56,478 nucleotides of DNA, from assembly GCA_963802095.1 (NCBI GenBank), contig CAWDHI010000015.1, positions 1 through 56,478 on the forward strand, in the 5' to 3' direction. Below, in pieces: positions 18,360-26,602 of this stretch. How positions within the stretch are numbered: the first letter of the stretch is position 1; each line of letters opens with the position of its first letter. The position numbers and the translations under genes were made by a program. The notes beneath the pieces were generated by a model that saw nothing but the letters and a program-made list of their open reading frames with translations, ran no database searches and was not told where the DNA came from. Origin of the DNA: CAVVEQ01 sp963802095 (GTDB lineage Bacteria; Chloroflexota; Anaerolineae; Anaerolineales; Anaerolineaceae).

Positions 18360-19619
18360 ATGGGTGAATCAAAGCAATCCCCTGTCTGGGTAAATATGCT
18401 CACAACAAATACCTACTGGGTGGGGCTTTCGTTCATGTGGAACTCCCTGCATGTGATCCTCCTGCCGGTGATCCTGCTGCAGTTTACCCCGGAGGGGATG
18501 AAGAATACCTACCTGGGTGGATTAACCTTTTTCGGATTGATCATCGCCATGGTTCTGCAGCCAATCAGCGGCGCGATCAGCGATAACTGGCGTTCCAAGT
18601 GGGGACGGCGACGCCCGCTGATATTGATCGGTACCCTATTCGATTTTCTTTTCCTCTTCCTGCTCGGGTGGGCGGGCGGATTGGTCTGGGTCTTCATCGG
18701 GTACCTGGGATTGCAGTTCAGTTCGAATATTGCCCATGGGCCGGCCCAGGGTTTGCTGCCAGACCTGATCCCCGAGGACCGCATCGGCAAGGCCAGCGGG
18801 ATCAAGAACTTCATGGATATGAGCGGGATCATCGTTGCCTCGCTTGTAGTGGGGAATATGCTGGGACCCCAAAACGAAAATGTAAACGCTGTGCTGCTGG
18901 TGATCATGGTTGTACTGGCGGTTTTCACTGCCATCACACTTATCTGGGCAAAGGAAAAGCCTTCCACCGGGGAGGGACCCAAAACCGCAGCACCCTCCCT
19001 GCGCGAGCAGTTGCGGGTTGACGTTCGCGGCAATAAACCCTTCTTCTGGATGATCGCACACAGGCTGCTGTTCCTGGTGGGGATCTACGCGTTGCAATCC
19101 TTTATTTTTTACTACGTTCAGGATTTTTTACAGGCGCCGGATGCAGCCAAAACGACCGGGAATCTGACCGCCACGCTGGGAGTGCTGCTGGTAATCACCG
19201 CTCTCGCTGGCGGCTGGCTCACCGACAGGTTCGGCTCGGCTGCGATGACTATCGCTGCAGGGGTGCTTGCCACCATAGGTTACTTATTGTTGTTGACCGT
19301 TCACGATGTGAACCTGCTCACCTGGGTGGGAGTTCTCATCGGTGCCGGGATGGGTTTCTTCCTCACCGCCAATTGGGCCATGGCGAACCGCCTGGCACCC
19401 AAAGCCGAGAGCGGAAAATACATGGGGCTGACGAACCTGGCTACCGCTGGAGCAGCTGCCCTAGCACGCCTGGAAGGACCGGGGATCGACTTTTTCAATA
19501 ATGCCAACCAGGGCGCCTGGTACGGCTATAAGGGCATGTTCATCTTCGCCGCGGTCTGCACGGTGGCCAGCCTGCTTCTGCTGCCCAAGACGAAAATCCA
19601 AAACAACAAATCTTATTGA
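18360..19619 (+). CDS. MFS transporter
   Basis: A 419-residue major facilitator with about 12 helices. The loop 2-3 signature appears as GAISDNWRSKWGRRRPLI, a form seen in sugar/cation symporter-like (GPH, SUC) members, and the second-half counterpart as GGWLTDRFGSAAM. A nearly symmetric pattern is broken by a cytosolic loop around residue 200 (WAKEKPSTGEGPKTAAP). Substrate unknown; sugars are a reasonable guess from the loop signature. Preceded by GGAGTAACGGAG and followed by a strong terminator. Confidence 0.85.
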   Translation: MGESKQSPVWVNMLTTNTYWVGLSFMWNSLHVILLPVILLQFTPEGMKNTYLGGLTFFGLIIAMVLQPISGAISDNWRSKWGRRRPLILIGTLFDFLFLFLLGWAGGLVWVFIGYLGLQFSSNIAHGPAQGLLPDLIPEDRIGKASGIKNFMDMSGIIVASLVVGNMLGPQNENVNAVLLVIMVVLAVFTAITLIWAKEKPSTGEGPKTAAPSLREQLRVDVRGNKPFFWMIAHRLLFLVGIYALQSFIFYYVQDFLQAPDAAKTTGNLTATLGVLLVITALAGGWLTDRFGSAAMTIAAGVLATIGYLLLLTVHDVNLLTWVGVLIGAGMGFFLTANWAMANRLAPKAESGKYMGLTNLATAGAAALARLEGPGIDFFNNANQGAWYGYKGMFIFAAVCTVASLLLLPKTKIQNNKSY

Positions 19620-19670
19620 ACTGGCTTAACCAAACATAGTCAGTGTATTCTTTACATTAACTTATTTAAA

Positions 19671-19703
19671 AAACAAAGCGCGGATCATCTCCGCGCTTTG
19701 TTT
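19671..19703. terminator. Bidirectional rho-independent terminator
   Basis: A 14-bp perfect stem AAACAAAGCGCGGA/TCCGCGCTTTGTTT with a 5-nt loop and T/A tracts on both sides. It serves the MFS gene on plus and the GlsB-like gene on minus. Confidence 0.9.
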
Positions 19704-19727
19704 TTCATTCCTGCAATAATATATGCT

Positions 19728-19982
19728 TTATTTCTTGCGTGTGACCAGATTCAAAATCCCCAACACGATGACCGCGCCAACAAATGCGACGAACAGGCTG
19801 GTTAGGTTGAAACCTGTGACACTTGCGCCTCCGAAGAAGCTGAACACCCATCCACCTACTGCCGCGCCTACAACACCGGCGATGATATTGGTGATGCAGC
19901 CCATGCGGTCATTGCGTTTGGTCACGATGCTGGCAAGCCAGCCGGCAATACCACCCAAAATGATCCAACTTAAAATTCCCAT
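19728..19982 (-). CDS. GlsB/YeaQ/YmgE family membrane protein
   Basis: An 84-residue protein of the transglycosylase-associated family: GILSWIILGGIAGWLAS, the Gly-rich NIIAGVVGAAVGGWVF, and FVAFVGAVIVLGILNLV give three helices. The sequence between helices is typical (KRNDRMGCI). These small proteins are stress-associated in many bacteria; the biochemical role is not known. AAGGAG lies 3 nt before the ATG at 19982. Confidence 0.9.
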   Translation of the reverse strand: MGILSWIILGGIAGWLASIVTKRNDRMGCITNIIAGVVGAAVGGWVFSFFGGASVTGFNLTSLFVAFVGAVIVLGILNLVTRKK

Positions 19983-20076
19983 TTCATTCTCCTTGAATTA
20001 TTTTTTTTGATCTCTCATTTACATTGAATATAACCCTTTTTGCGTCAAGCCGATGCGTTGATTCTTACACCTTCGC

Positions 20077-20105
20077 TTGACACATCCCCTGCCTCCGGTT
20101 AAAAT
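20077..20105 (+). promoter_or_regulatory. Promoter of tRNA-Phe
   Basis: TTGACA at 20077-20082, a 17-nt spacer and TAAAAT at 20100-20105, with the mature tRNA starting 12 nt downstream. A near-consensus housekeeping-sigma promoter. Confidence 0.85.
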
Positions 20106-20116
20106 CGTGTCCGATT

Positions 20117-20189
20117 GCCGAGATAGCTCAGTTGGTAGAGCACGCGACTGAAAATTGCGGTGTCCACAGTTCGATCCTGTGTCTCGGCA
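20117..20189 (+). tRNA. tRNA-Phe (anticodon GAA)
   Basis: Cloverleaf folds fully: acceptor stem GCCGAGA/TCTCGGC, D arm GCTC...GAGC, anticodon stem CGCGA/TTGCG around the loop CTGAAAA (anticodon GAA), T arm CACAG/CTGTG with TTCGATC loop, discriminator A. The CCA end is not encoded directly after the discriminator (CTCCA follows). A promoter and a terminator bracket it, so it is a single-gene transcript. Confidence 0.97.
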
Positions 20190-20192
20190 CTC

Positions 20193-20218
20193 CACCTCCC
20201 ACCCGGAGGTGTTTTTTT
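20193..20218 (+). terminator. Terminator of tRNA-Phe
   Basis: Stem CACCTCC/GGAGGTG with a 5-nt loop, followed by seven T, starting 4 nt after the tRNA. Confidence 0.92.
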
Positions 20219-20234
20219 ATTCTATGTGTATTTT

Positions 20235-20804
20235 TTACTGATTATTCAAGTTCACCCAGCATTGCCCCAGCACGTCAAAGATCCCATTCACCCTCCCATT
20301 GGTTTCATCGGCAAAATAAACCATGAAAAACGACTGTGTGCGGCTCGACTTCAGATTGTGGAAGGTGATTTTCGCATTTTTCTGCACGGCCTCGTAATGG
20401 TCGTCGGTGGTTTTGTAATCCGATGTATATTCTTTGAGCGCATCGCTCACGGTGCCGTTATCTGTGTAATCAACCCTGGGGATGGTGCTAGGGCACATCA
20501 ATCGATCACGCATCACGGACATCTTCTCATTGGCGATGGATAATTGCTTTAGTGTGTCCTGGTTTTTTTTATCTAAATCCTCGTACTTGCTTTCTGCCTG
20601 TTGGACTGTGTTCTTCAGCGCAGCCAGGGTTGAAGTCAATTCCGATTTTTCCTTATTCTGCATCTCACCTTGATAATAAATGACGAAGTTCAACGACGCG
20701 ATCTTTGAATTCGTCGAAAGGATCGAATAGATCAACCCACCCGCCATAACCAGCAGGAGCACGCCCAGGATGGCAATGATTTTTTTGTTCTGTATTAAAT
20801 CCAT
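20235..20804 (-). CDS. Membrane-anchored coiled-coil hypothetical protein
   Basis: A 189-residue protein with one N-terminal membrane helix (IIAILGVLLLVMAGGLIYSIL), then a predicted coiled coil from about residue 45 to 100 (LAALKNTVQQAESKYEDLDK). A globular end of about 80 residues contains FHNLKSSRTQSFFMVYFADE. No signal-peptide cleavage site is obvious, so it is likely a type II membrane protein with its bulk outside. No family recognised. It is alone on its strand; the next upstream signal on minus is the orphan terminator at 20961. Confidence 0.65.
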   Translation of the reverse strand: MDLIQNKKIIAILGVLLLVMAGGLIYSILSTNSKIASLNFVIYYQGEMQNKEKSELTSTLAALKNTVQQAESKYEDLDKKNQDTLKQLSIANEKMSVMRDRLMCPSTIPRVDYTDNGTVSDALKEYTSDYKTTDDHYEAVQKNAKITFHNLKSSRTQSFFMVYFADETNGRVNGIFDVLGQCWVNLNNQ

Positions 20805-20949
20805 GCGTTTTCCTCATTGTAAGGAATTAGATTGCCTGATTATATGGCAATAGCGCCGCTGATTTTTCTGCACTTTTTCTACTCGTCTCGCGATTGGAAA
20901 CCCCTAGTTCTTTCATTTCCGGATCCCCCGTTTTCCTTAATTAGTACAC

Positions 20950-21126
20950 GAAGACAAAATAAAACCCCCGGAAGAATAATCCGGGGGTTTTACCTTCTGA
21001 TGGTTGGGGGGGTAAATTTTGGGGACCTCTTTATTACGTCCCCACTATACCGATCCTACCCTCTTGCACTCCGCTTTCGTGCATACCACCATTACATACA
21101 CTCTACTACGGCATTATGAGGATTAC
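20950..21126 (-). ncRNA. Candidate small RNA
   Basis: A minus-strand TATAAT (21132-21137) is followed by about 170 nt with two hairpins, the last being a rho-independent terminator with TTTTATTTT after it. There is no good -35 and no conserved family that I recognise. Only a 15-codon ORF without a ribosome site lies within. The call rests on the orphan terminator. Confidence 0.3.
20961..20991 (-). terminator. Orphan rho-independent terminator
   Basis: A 12-bp perfect stem AAAACCCCCGGA/TCCGGGGGTTTT with a 7-nt loop; on minus it is followed by TTTTATTTTG. No protein gene ends here on either strand. Confidence 0.8.
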
Positions 21127-21257
21127 ATGAGATTATATAGAGAATCGAAACAATGCTATTTGATTCTTCATTGATAATATTCATCTCCATCGTTTTCTGA
21201 TCTATTCAGTGCGTTAGCACGCAAATGTATTTTTAAATTGTTCTCATTTTTTCCTGT

Positions 21258-21263
21258 TAGAAT
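21258..21263 (+). promoter_or_regulatory. -10 box of the G5/3D gene
   Basis: TAGAAT lies 8 nt before the ATG at 21272, with no Shine-Dalgarno between. TTGTTC at 21238 is a poor -35 with a 14-nt spacer. Suggests a leaderless transcript. Confidence 0.4.
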
Positions 21264-21271
21264 TCTTTTAC

Positions 21272-22648
21272 ATGAAACGGTATTCCCCTTTCGGGATTTC
21301 GATCTTACTCATTGTCGCGGGCATAGTATTGTTTTATTTCGCCATGCACCGCGAATTCACCGTGCAGATAGACGGGGAGCGCACTAAGGTCACCTCGGCA
21401 GCGCTCACAACCGGGGGTGTGCTGAAAGCCGCCGGGGCCGAGTCCGGCGATCTCCACTGTACCCAACCCCCCACCGATTCGATCGCCGATCCTAAGAACC
21501 TGCTTAAACTGGAGCACACCCGGAATTTCACCCTTCTTGCGCAGCCGGGAAACACCTTTCTCGAAGCTGCCAGCTGCAGTCCCTTCGCCGGAGAAGTGGC
21601 CGCTGCAGCGGGTTTGTTGCTTTTCCCGGGCGATAGCCTCCGCCAGAACCTGCGCGTCCTCCCGGCTTCAGAACGTGCCGATGAAGGCACTCTTCTTTTC
21701 CGCCGTGCGTTTCCACTGCGGGTGACCAATAACGGTTCACAATTCGGTTTTTCTTCCAGCGCGCCAACTCTCGGCGAAGCGCTGGCTGAAAACGGCATCA
21801 TCCTTTCGCTTGGCGACCGTATCTCCCCGCCCCTAGAGACTCCACTTAATGGTCCAGTGGAGGTCACCTTGGAAAGGGCCAGGCCGCTTTCGATCACCGC
21901 CGGTGGAGTGGAGCGTTCCGCCCTAGCCGCCGGGCCAACCGTGGGAGAAGCATTGGCGCAGGCGGGATTTTCATTGCAGGGATTGGATTATTCTCTCCCC
22001 TCCCCGGAAAGCACCCTGCCCGCCGATGGAAAGATCCGCGTGGTGAGGGTACGCGAAGAGACCCCGATCCGCGAAACATTTCTGCCCTACACGGTTAAGT
22101 ACATCGAAGACCCTGAAACCGAGCTGGATAAGCAATCCATCGTTACCGCAGGGCAGCAGGGCATCCAGGCGGAACGCGAACGGGTGCGGCTGGAGGATGA
22201 CAGGGTGGTCATCCGGGTGGTGGATGCAAAATGGACCGTGCAGGATCCCGTCCCCGAGCAGCGCGGTTACGGCACAAAGATCCAGATCCGTACTTTGGAT
22301 ACGCCAAACGGCCCTGTCGAATACTGGCGGGCGGTCAACGTGTATGCAACTTCCTATTCCCCCTGCCGCTCCGGTGTGGATCGCTGCCTGAATGGAACTT
22401 CATCCGGCATGCCGGTGGCGCAAGGCACCATCGGTGTGACGCGCACCTGGTATAGCTGGATGGTCGGGCAGAAGCTCTACGTCCCCGGGTATGGCACTGG
22501 CGTGATCGGCGACGTGGGCGGCGGCATCCGAGGAAAATACTGGATAGACCTGGCTTATACCGACGACGCCTATGTACCCTGGTCCTCCTACGTGACCGTC
22601 TATTTCCTGACTCCCGTACCCAAGACCATCCCCTGGATCCTGCCATGA
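21272..22648 (+). CDS. Cell-wall protein with DUF348, G5 and 3D domains (YabE/Rpf-like)
   Basis: A 458-residue exported protein. An N-terminal membrane anchor (GISILLIVAGIVLFYFAM) is followed by DUF348-type repeats, ubiquitin-like segments with the pattern TVGEALAQAGFSL (also APTLGEALAENGIIL). A G5 domain covers about residues 265-345. The C-terminal 3D domain holds VYATSYSPCRSG and three Asp of the motif around GVIGDVGGGIRGKYWIDLAY. This layout belongs to the YabE/stationary-phase Rpf-like peptidoglycan-cleaving proteins; the 3D domain is a lytic-transglycosylase fold. It overlaps rsmA by ATGA, a pairing also common in Firmicutes (yabE-rnmV-ksgA). Confidence 0.85.
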   Translation: MKRYSPFGISILLIVAGIVLFYFAMHREFTVQIDGERTKVTSAALTTGGVLKAAGAESGDLHCTQPPTDSIADPKNLLKLEHTRNFTLLAQPGNTFLEAASCSPFAGEVAAAAGLLLFPGDSLRQNLRVLPASERADEGTLLFRRAFPLRVTNNGSQFGFSSSAPTLGEALAENGIILSLGDRISPPLETPLNGPVEVTLERARPLSITAGGVERSALAAGPTVGEALAQAGFSLQGLDYSLPSPESTLPADGKIRVVRVREETPIRETFLPYTVKYIEDPETELDKQSIVTAGQQGIQAERERVRLEDDRVVIRVVDAKWTVQDPVPEQRGYGTKIQIRTLDTPNGPVEYWRAVNVYATSYSPCRSGVDRCLNGTSSGMPVAQGTIGVTRTWYSWMVGQKLYVPGYGTGVIGDVGGGIRGKYWIDLAYTDDAYVPWSSYVTVYFLTPVPKTIPWILP

Positions 22649-23490
22649 CCCTCCCGGCAATCGACCCACGGGAATTACTCCGAGAAAACGACCTGCACGC
22701 AAAAAAGCGCCTGGGTCAGAATTTTTTATGCGACCAGAACGTTCTGCGGGAGATCGTCCGCATCGCCGGGGTTTCGGAAAAAGATGAGGTACTGGAGATC
22801 GGCGCTGGGATGGGCAGCCTGACACGCGAGCTGGCTGTTTTTGCCAGCCGTGTGGCTGCAGTGGAGATAGACACCCGGCTCCTGCATATCCTCAGAAAGG
22901 TGATGAAACCTTTTGCGAATGCTGCGATAATCGAAGGTGATATTCTCAAGCTCGATCCCGGCGAACTGGTGATCAGCCAGGGGTATCTGGTTGTTGCCAA
23001 TATTCCCTACTACATCACTTCTGCGGTCATTCGCCACCTCCTGGAAGCAAAAATGAAGCCGGCACGAGTTGTACTGACCGTTCAAAAAGAGGTCGCGGAA
23101 CGTATCTGCGCCAAACCGGGTGAAATGAATCTCCTTGCTTTGGGCGTCCAGGTGTATGGAAAGCCGGAAGTTAAGCTTGATATCCCGGCAACGGCTTTCT
23201 TCCCGGTGCCGGAAGTGGATTCGGCTGTTTTAAGCATTGAACTTTTCTCTGAGCCTGCGGTTCCCCACTTTAGGATGGGAGAATTCTTCGTATTGGCTAA
23301 AGCCGGATTCTCGCAAAAACGCAAAACCCTGCGAAATTCTCTCTCAGGCGGGATGAAACTGCCCGCTGCGCGGGTTGAGGAATTACTTAAAAAAGCTGGA
23401 ATCGACCCGCAGCGGCGTGCGGAAACGCTTTCCATCCCGGAGTGGGCCGGGCTGACAAATCTCTACTGCGACGATCTCAAGTCTGATTGA
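22645..23490 (+). CDS. rsmA: 16S rRNA dimethyladenosine transferase
   Basis: A 281-residue RsmA/KsgA. It dimethylates two adjacent adenosines in the 3' hairpin of 16S rRNA during small-subunit assembly. Motifs: KKRLGQNFLCDQNVL at the N terminus, SAM-binding EIGAGMGSLTREL, VEIDTRLL, and the catalytic NIPYYITS. The C-terminal domain follows, with VPEVDSAVLSIELF and SQKRKTLRNSL. Full length. Translationally coupled to the upstream 3D-domain gene. Its 3' end overlaps the convergent GT2 gene by 14 bp. Confidence 0.96.
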   Translation: MTLPAIDPRELLRENDLHAKKRLGQNFLCDQNVLREIVRIAGVSEKDEVLEIGAGMGSLTRELAVFASRVAAVEIDTRLLHILRKVMKPFANAAIIEGDILKLDPGELVISQGYLVVANIPYYITSAVIRHLLEAKMKPARVVLTVQKEVAERICAKPGEMNLLALGVQVYGKPEVKLDIPATAFFPVPEVDSAVLSIELFSEPAVPHFRMGEFFVLAKAGFSQKRKTLRNSLSGGMKLPAARVEELLKKAGIDPQRRAETLSIPEWAGLTNLYCDDLKSD

Positions 23491-24232
23491 TAGGTTTCCT
23501 GCGTAAATCGCGGTATCGACCAATAAGCGACCAGGTCTTTATGGCAGCCTCAAGCTGGATGCGGAAAGACATCTTGGATTTCCCCCAACGCCGGTCTGCG
23601 AAATAAATGGGTGTTTCGATCATATTGAAACCCAGCAACCGGGCAAGATAGACCATTTCCACCTGGAAAACATAACCATTGGATTTCACCCTTTCCAACG
23701 GCAGCCCTGCCAGGGTTGCCCGCCGCCAGAAACGGAATCCGCCTGTGGCATCATGTACCGGCAGACGCAGGATGGTTCGCGCATAGGCATTTCCAAAACC
23801 GGAAAGGAATTTCCGCCAGGCAGGCCAGCGCTCATCCAGCGCACCGCCAGCCACATAGCGCGAGCCGATCACCAGGTCGAATTCAGAGGAAAGGCGTAAC
23901 ATCAGCGGGATGGTTTCCAGCGGGTGTGAAAAATCCGCATCCATCTGGCAAATGGCTTCTGCGCCTTCGCGCAGCGCATACTGAAAGCCTTCAATATATG
24001 CGGTTCCAAGTCCAAGCTTTCCTGCCCGGTGAAGGCAACGCCCCCGGTTCTTGTACTTCCGCCCCAATTCTTCAGCCAGCTTTCCGGTGCCATCCGGAGA
24101 GTTATCGTCCACGATCAGGATGGTGAGGTCATCCAATGGTAACTCGAAAAGGGACTTAAAAAGCAGGGGAAGGTTCTCGGCTTCGTTGTAGGTTGGAATG
24201 ATAATCCAGGTTTTCAAAGGCAGTCCAGGCAA
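23477..24232 (-). CDS. Polyprenol-phosphate mannosyltransferase-like GT2
   Basis: A 251-residue GT2 glycosyltransferase closest to dolichol/polyprenol-phosphate mannose synthase. It transfers a hexose from a nucleotide sugar to polyprenyl phosphate at the inner face of the membrane. Motifs: IIIPTYNEAENLPLL, ILIVDDNSPDGTGKLAEEL, and the divalent-metal motif QMDADFSHP. Acceptor-side residues follow in GSRYVAGGALDERWP and ATGGFRFWRRATL. No C-terminal membrane helices, so a single-domain Dpm1-type enzyme. It is the last gene of a tight operon with the V4R and roadblock genes (gap of 4 bp). Its lipid-sugar could feed GT39-type enzymes such as the one at 43318-45680; that link is inference. Confidence 0.85.
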   Translation of the reverse strand: MPGLPLKTWIIIPTYNEAENLPLLFKSLFELPLDDLTILIVDDNSPDGTGKLAEELGRKYKNRGRCLHRAGKLGLGTAYIEGFQYALREGAEAICQMDADFSHPLETIPLMLRLSSEFDLVIGSRYVAGGALDERWPAWRKFLSGFGNAYARTILRLPVHDATGGFRFWRRATLAGLPLERVKSNGYVFQVEMVYLARLLGFNMIETPIYFADRRWGKSKMSFRIQLEAAIKTWSLIGRYRDLRRKPINQT

Positions 24233-24236
24233 GCTT

Positions 24237-24842
24237 TTATCGTGACGGACGGGTTAAGATCTCAAATTTACATGCGTCGTCGCCATCAGCTATACAACCG
24301 GTCTCGGCCACAAAAAGTGGTTTCCCGCTTTCGGACCAGCGGGCAGCTTCCCGCAGAAAACCGGTGAAAAAATGGCAAACAGGAGCAGCAGACCAGCGGT
24401 CCGAGCATGCTGGGCAGCAGGCAATGGAGAAAATTAAACCTTTGCGGTTCTTTTCAAGCGTAACATCGGCTGAACAGGCGGAATTCAGATACCAGGCAAC
24501 CCGTTCCAACCCGGCAGAAAGAGTGGAAGGGCTTGCCCCGGAATCGATGCCAAAGACCTTTAAACCTGTTAAAAAAGTTTGTTCACCAGCACGGTGGCAA
24601 AGTGCCCGGCCGCCACGTGGACCATAAAGATCCTCAAAACCGCTTAAGATGCGGGTGAAATCACGGGTGGGAAAAGTTTTTTCAGAATTGGGAGGGGGGA
24701 ACGCGCCAATTAGATGGGTGAAGCCACCCAGGTTGAGGACAGCCTTGACCGCATTCGGGCCAGTCACATCCTCGAAGGCGAGTAAAGTCAGTTGCACAAA
24801 ATTGTTCGGAAGAAAATCGCCGCCCCTGGGATTGGGTTCCAT
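24237..24842 (-). CDS. V4R (4-vinyl reductase-like) domain protein
   Basis: A 201-residue protein with the V4R small-molecule-binding fold in its second half. Supporting pattern: IFSIACCPACSDRWSAAPVC, then LREAARWSESGKPLFVAETGC and an ending GDDACKFEI, with the clustered Cys residues usual for V4R. The N-terminal half (NNFVQLTLLAFEDVTGPNAV) matches the helix-rich beginning of hydrocarbon-binding/BchJ-type proteins. Such domains sense hydrophobic or phenolic ligands. It lies between the roadblock gene (gap 8 bp) and the GT2 gene (gap 4 bp). Confidence 0.75.
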   Translation of the reverse strand: MEPNPRGGDFLPNNFVQLTLLAFEDVTGPNAVKAVLNLGGFTHLIGAFPPPNSEKTFPTRDFTRILSGFEDLYGPRGGRALCHRAGEQTFLTGLKVFGIDSGASPSTLSAGLERVAWYLNSACSADVTLEKNRKGLIFSIACCPACSDRWSAAPVCHFFTGFLREAARWSESGKPLFVAETGCIADGDDACKFEILTRPSR

Positions 24843-24850
24843 TTGAACCT

Positions 24851-25228
24851 CTATTCCTCCAGCAGTTTCTTCAGATCCTCCGCCGCCCGGCGCATATCCA
24901 GGAAGATAAGCCCCAGGCGGGCTTGCTCGCGCGCCAGCCCGGTAAGAACGGCTTCATCCCCCACAGAAATGAGGATGACATAGCCTTCCGCGCCTTTAAT
25001 ATAGACCTGGTCCAGGCTGCCGCGACCCAGTTCAGCGGCGATGCGCTCACCCAGGGAGAGCATGGCGGCAGACATGGCTGCCACGCGGTCTTCCTCCACG
25101 CCATCGGGCAAGGCGGAGGCAATGGCCAGGCCATCCACACTAACCACTGCCGAAGCAACAATATCCGGCGAGGTTGAATGAAGGTCCAACAATCGGTCAA
25201 TGATCCGTTGATTTCTTGTCTTGGCCAA
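24851..25228 (-). CDS. Roadblock/LC7 domain protein
   Basis: A stand-alone roadblock/LC7 domain of about 125 residues: a start helix QRIIDRLLDLHSTSPDIVAS, then VVSVDGLAIASALPDGVEED, the long helix MSAAMLSLGERIAAELG, and YVILISVGDEAVLTGLARE. Such proteins act as scaffolds or GTPase regulators (MglB-like). I prefer a TTG start at 25228 because GGGGAG lies 7 nt upstream; a longer reading from TTG 25243 would begin inside the Shine-Dalgarno region. No MglA-type GTPase is nearby. First gene of a tight three-gene operon. Confidence 0.85.
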   Translation of the reverse strand: MAKTRNQRIIDRLLDLHSTSPDIVASAVVSVDGLAIASALPDGVEEDRVAAMSAAMLSLGERIAAELGRGSLDQVYIKGAEGYVILISVGDEAVLTGLAREQARLGLIFLDMRRAAEDLKKLLEE

Positions 25229-25350
25229 GGGTAATCTCCCCAATTAAACAGTATTTACGCTAATCACTTTACCTGTAATTTAGCATAGCCTAAATCATCC
25301 GTCAAGAAAAGCTGCCTTGCGGTTTTGCAAACTGAGTGGATAGCCGGCTG

Positions 25351-25983
25351 TTATTTACGCATTGGCGGGGTACGTGTCTTTTTCGCGGCTTCGGCGCGCA
25401 TTGCCAGGAAGAAGGAATAAATGATCAATCCCCCGCCAGCCACGATCCCGGCGTATGCCAGGTAATCCAGTGCGGCACCTTCCCCGGTGGTGGAAAGAAA
25501 TCTGCGGATAAATATTCCGATCAGAACAAGGGCAGAACCGTAGATGGCATATTGCCCTGCACCGCGTTTCTTCTTTTTTTCTTCTCGCTTAAACTTGACC
25601 TCAGGAGGCAGGTATCCTTCCATTCCATCCGGGAGGCGTACCAGCGACCAGGATTCAGATCCCACTTCCAAAACATCGACTAGATCCACTCGACTGCGTG
25701 CAGGCAGTTGGGCAAGCTTGGGAGAAGTTCTATCAGCGGATCTAAACAGGGGGGAGGTTTTTGATGTGGTGACCAGATAGATCACCCTCAACTTGGTAGT
25801 GCCTTTGATATATCCAGTCCGCCCGTCCGGCAGGCTGGCTTCCACCCACTTCTCGCTGGTTTCCTTAAAAACTTTCCCAAGATTGAATTCCTTTCCCGGG
25901 GGGATTACCGCCAGGGGTCTACCCAAGGCATCCATACGCTTATATACGAAAGCGTTTTCCAGGATCACGCGCACTTTGATCAT
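25351..25983 (-). CDS. SH3-like domain membrane protein
   Basis: A 210-residue protein with two SH3b-type domains in its first 130 residues (VFKETSEKWVEASLPDGRTG and VLEVGSESWSLVRLPDGMEG are parallel strands). A Lys-rich stretch KFKREEKKKKRG and two membrane helices near the C terminus (IYGSALVLIGIFIRRF, YAGIVAGGGLIIYSFFLA) follow. Because no N-terminal signal precedes the SH3 part, its side of the membrane is uncertain. SH3b domains commonly bind cell-wall peptides. It starts within the nitroreductase stop by ATGA, so the two are coupled. Confidence 0.75.
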   Translation of the reverse strand: MIKVRVILENAFVYKRMDALGRPLAVIPPGKEFNLGKVFKETSEKWVEASLPDGRTGYIKGTTKLRVIYLVTTSKTSPLFRSADRTSPKLAQLPARSRVDLVDVLEVGSESWSLVRLPDGMEGYLPPEVKFKREEKKKKRGAGQYAIYGSALVLIGIFIRRFLSTTGEGAALDYLAYAGIVAGGGLIIYSFFLAMRAEAAKKTRTPPMRK

Positions 25984-26522
25984 TTTTGGGTTCCTTCGGG
26001 CTGCAGATTGCCATATTGCTGCCAGTGCACTTTTTTCGGTTTATATCGGGTGCGCGGGTTCTTCTGCTCAGCCGGGTGACCGATGAGCGCCATACCAAGC
26101 GGAGTGGATTCTGGAGGAATGGCAAGCAGACTTCGTACCTTTTCCTCCACCCCCTTGATGGGATGAATGCCGATCCACACGCCGCCCAGACCCAGGCATA
26201 CTGCGGCGAGGAGGATATTTTGCATGGCCGCGGAGCAATCCTGGACCCAAAACTTCACCCCAGCAGGGTTGCCCGCTCTCTGGGGGCTGCCAAGGACCAC
26301 AACCGCCAGAGGGGCATTCCGGTAGCTGAAGAGGGAAACTCTTCTAAGTTTTTTTAGAATTTCGGGTTCGTCCACCACGATGAACTCCCAGGGCTGGCTG
26401 TTTACAGCACTTGGCGCTGCCATGGCTGCCTTTAGCAGGATTTCAACCTCTGCCAGGGTTACACCCTGGGGGGTGAACTTGCGGATGCTGCGTCGTTGGA
26501 AAATGATCTCGATGGGTTCCAT
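25980..26522 (-). CDS. Nitroreductase family protein
   Basis: A 180-residue FMN-dependent oxidoreductase of the nitroreductase superfamily. The N-terminal FMN-binding motif is RRSIRKFTPQGVTLAEVEIL. The AAMAAPSAVNSQPWEFIVVDE segment follows. The C-terminal GLGGVWIGIHP and IPPESTPLGMALIGHPAE complete the fold. Physiological substrate unknown. TAAAAT 9 nt before the ATG suggests a leaderless start. Followed by the SH3 protein with a 4-bp overlap. Confidence 0.88.
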   Translation of the reverse strand: MEPIEIIFQRRSIRKFTPQGVTLAEVEILLKAAMAAPSAVNSQPWEFIVVDEPEILKKLRRVSLFSYRNAPLAVVVLGSPQRAGNPAGVKFWVQDCSAAMQNILLAAVCLGLGGVWIGIHPIKGVEEKVRSLLAIPPESTPLGMALIGHPAEQKNPRTRYKPKKVHWQQYGNLQPEGTQK

Positions 26523-26531
26523 GATGTTCCC

Positions 26532-26537
26532 ATTTTA
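26532..26537 (-). promoter_or_regulatory. -10 box of the nitroreductase gene
   Basis: TAAAAT on the minus strand, 9 nt before the ATG at 26522. TTTCAA with an 18-nt spacer is a possible -35. Likely leaderless. Confidence 0.4.
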
Positions 26538-26602
26538 ACCGAACCCGGCTGCCCGTTGAAAACCGCTTTACAGTATAATCAAGACTGATTTTTGGAGGTT
26601 TC

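Larger units (their letters stand above)
20805..21271. other. Non-coding stretch with two hairpins
   Basis: 467 bp without a convincing protein gene, A+T-rich. It holds a strong terminator-like hairpin (20961-20991), a second hairpin GGGGAC/GTCCCC at 21021-21043, and a minus-strand TATAAT at 21132-21137. These would fit a short minus-strand transcript, listed separately. Confidence 0.6.

Noticed and set aside
24364..24627. Plus-strand ORFs opposite the V4R and roadblock genes
   Set aside because: Shadows of the minus-strand genes.
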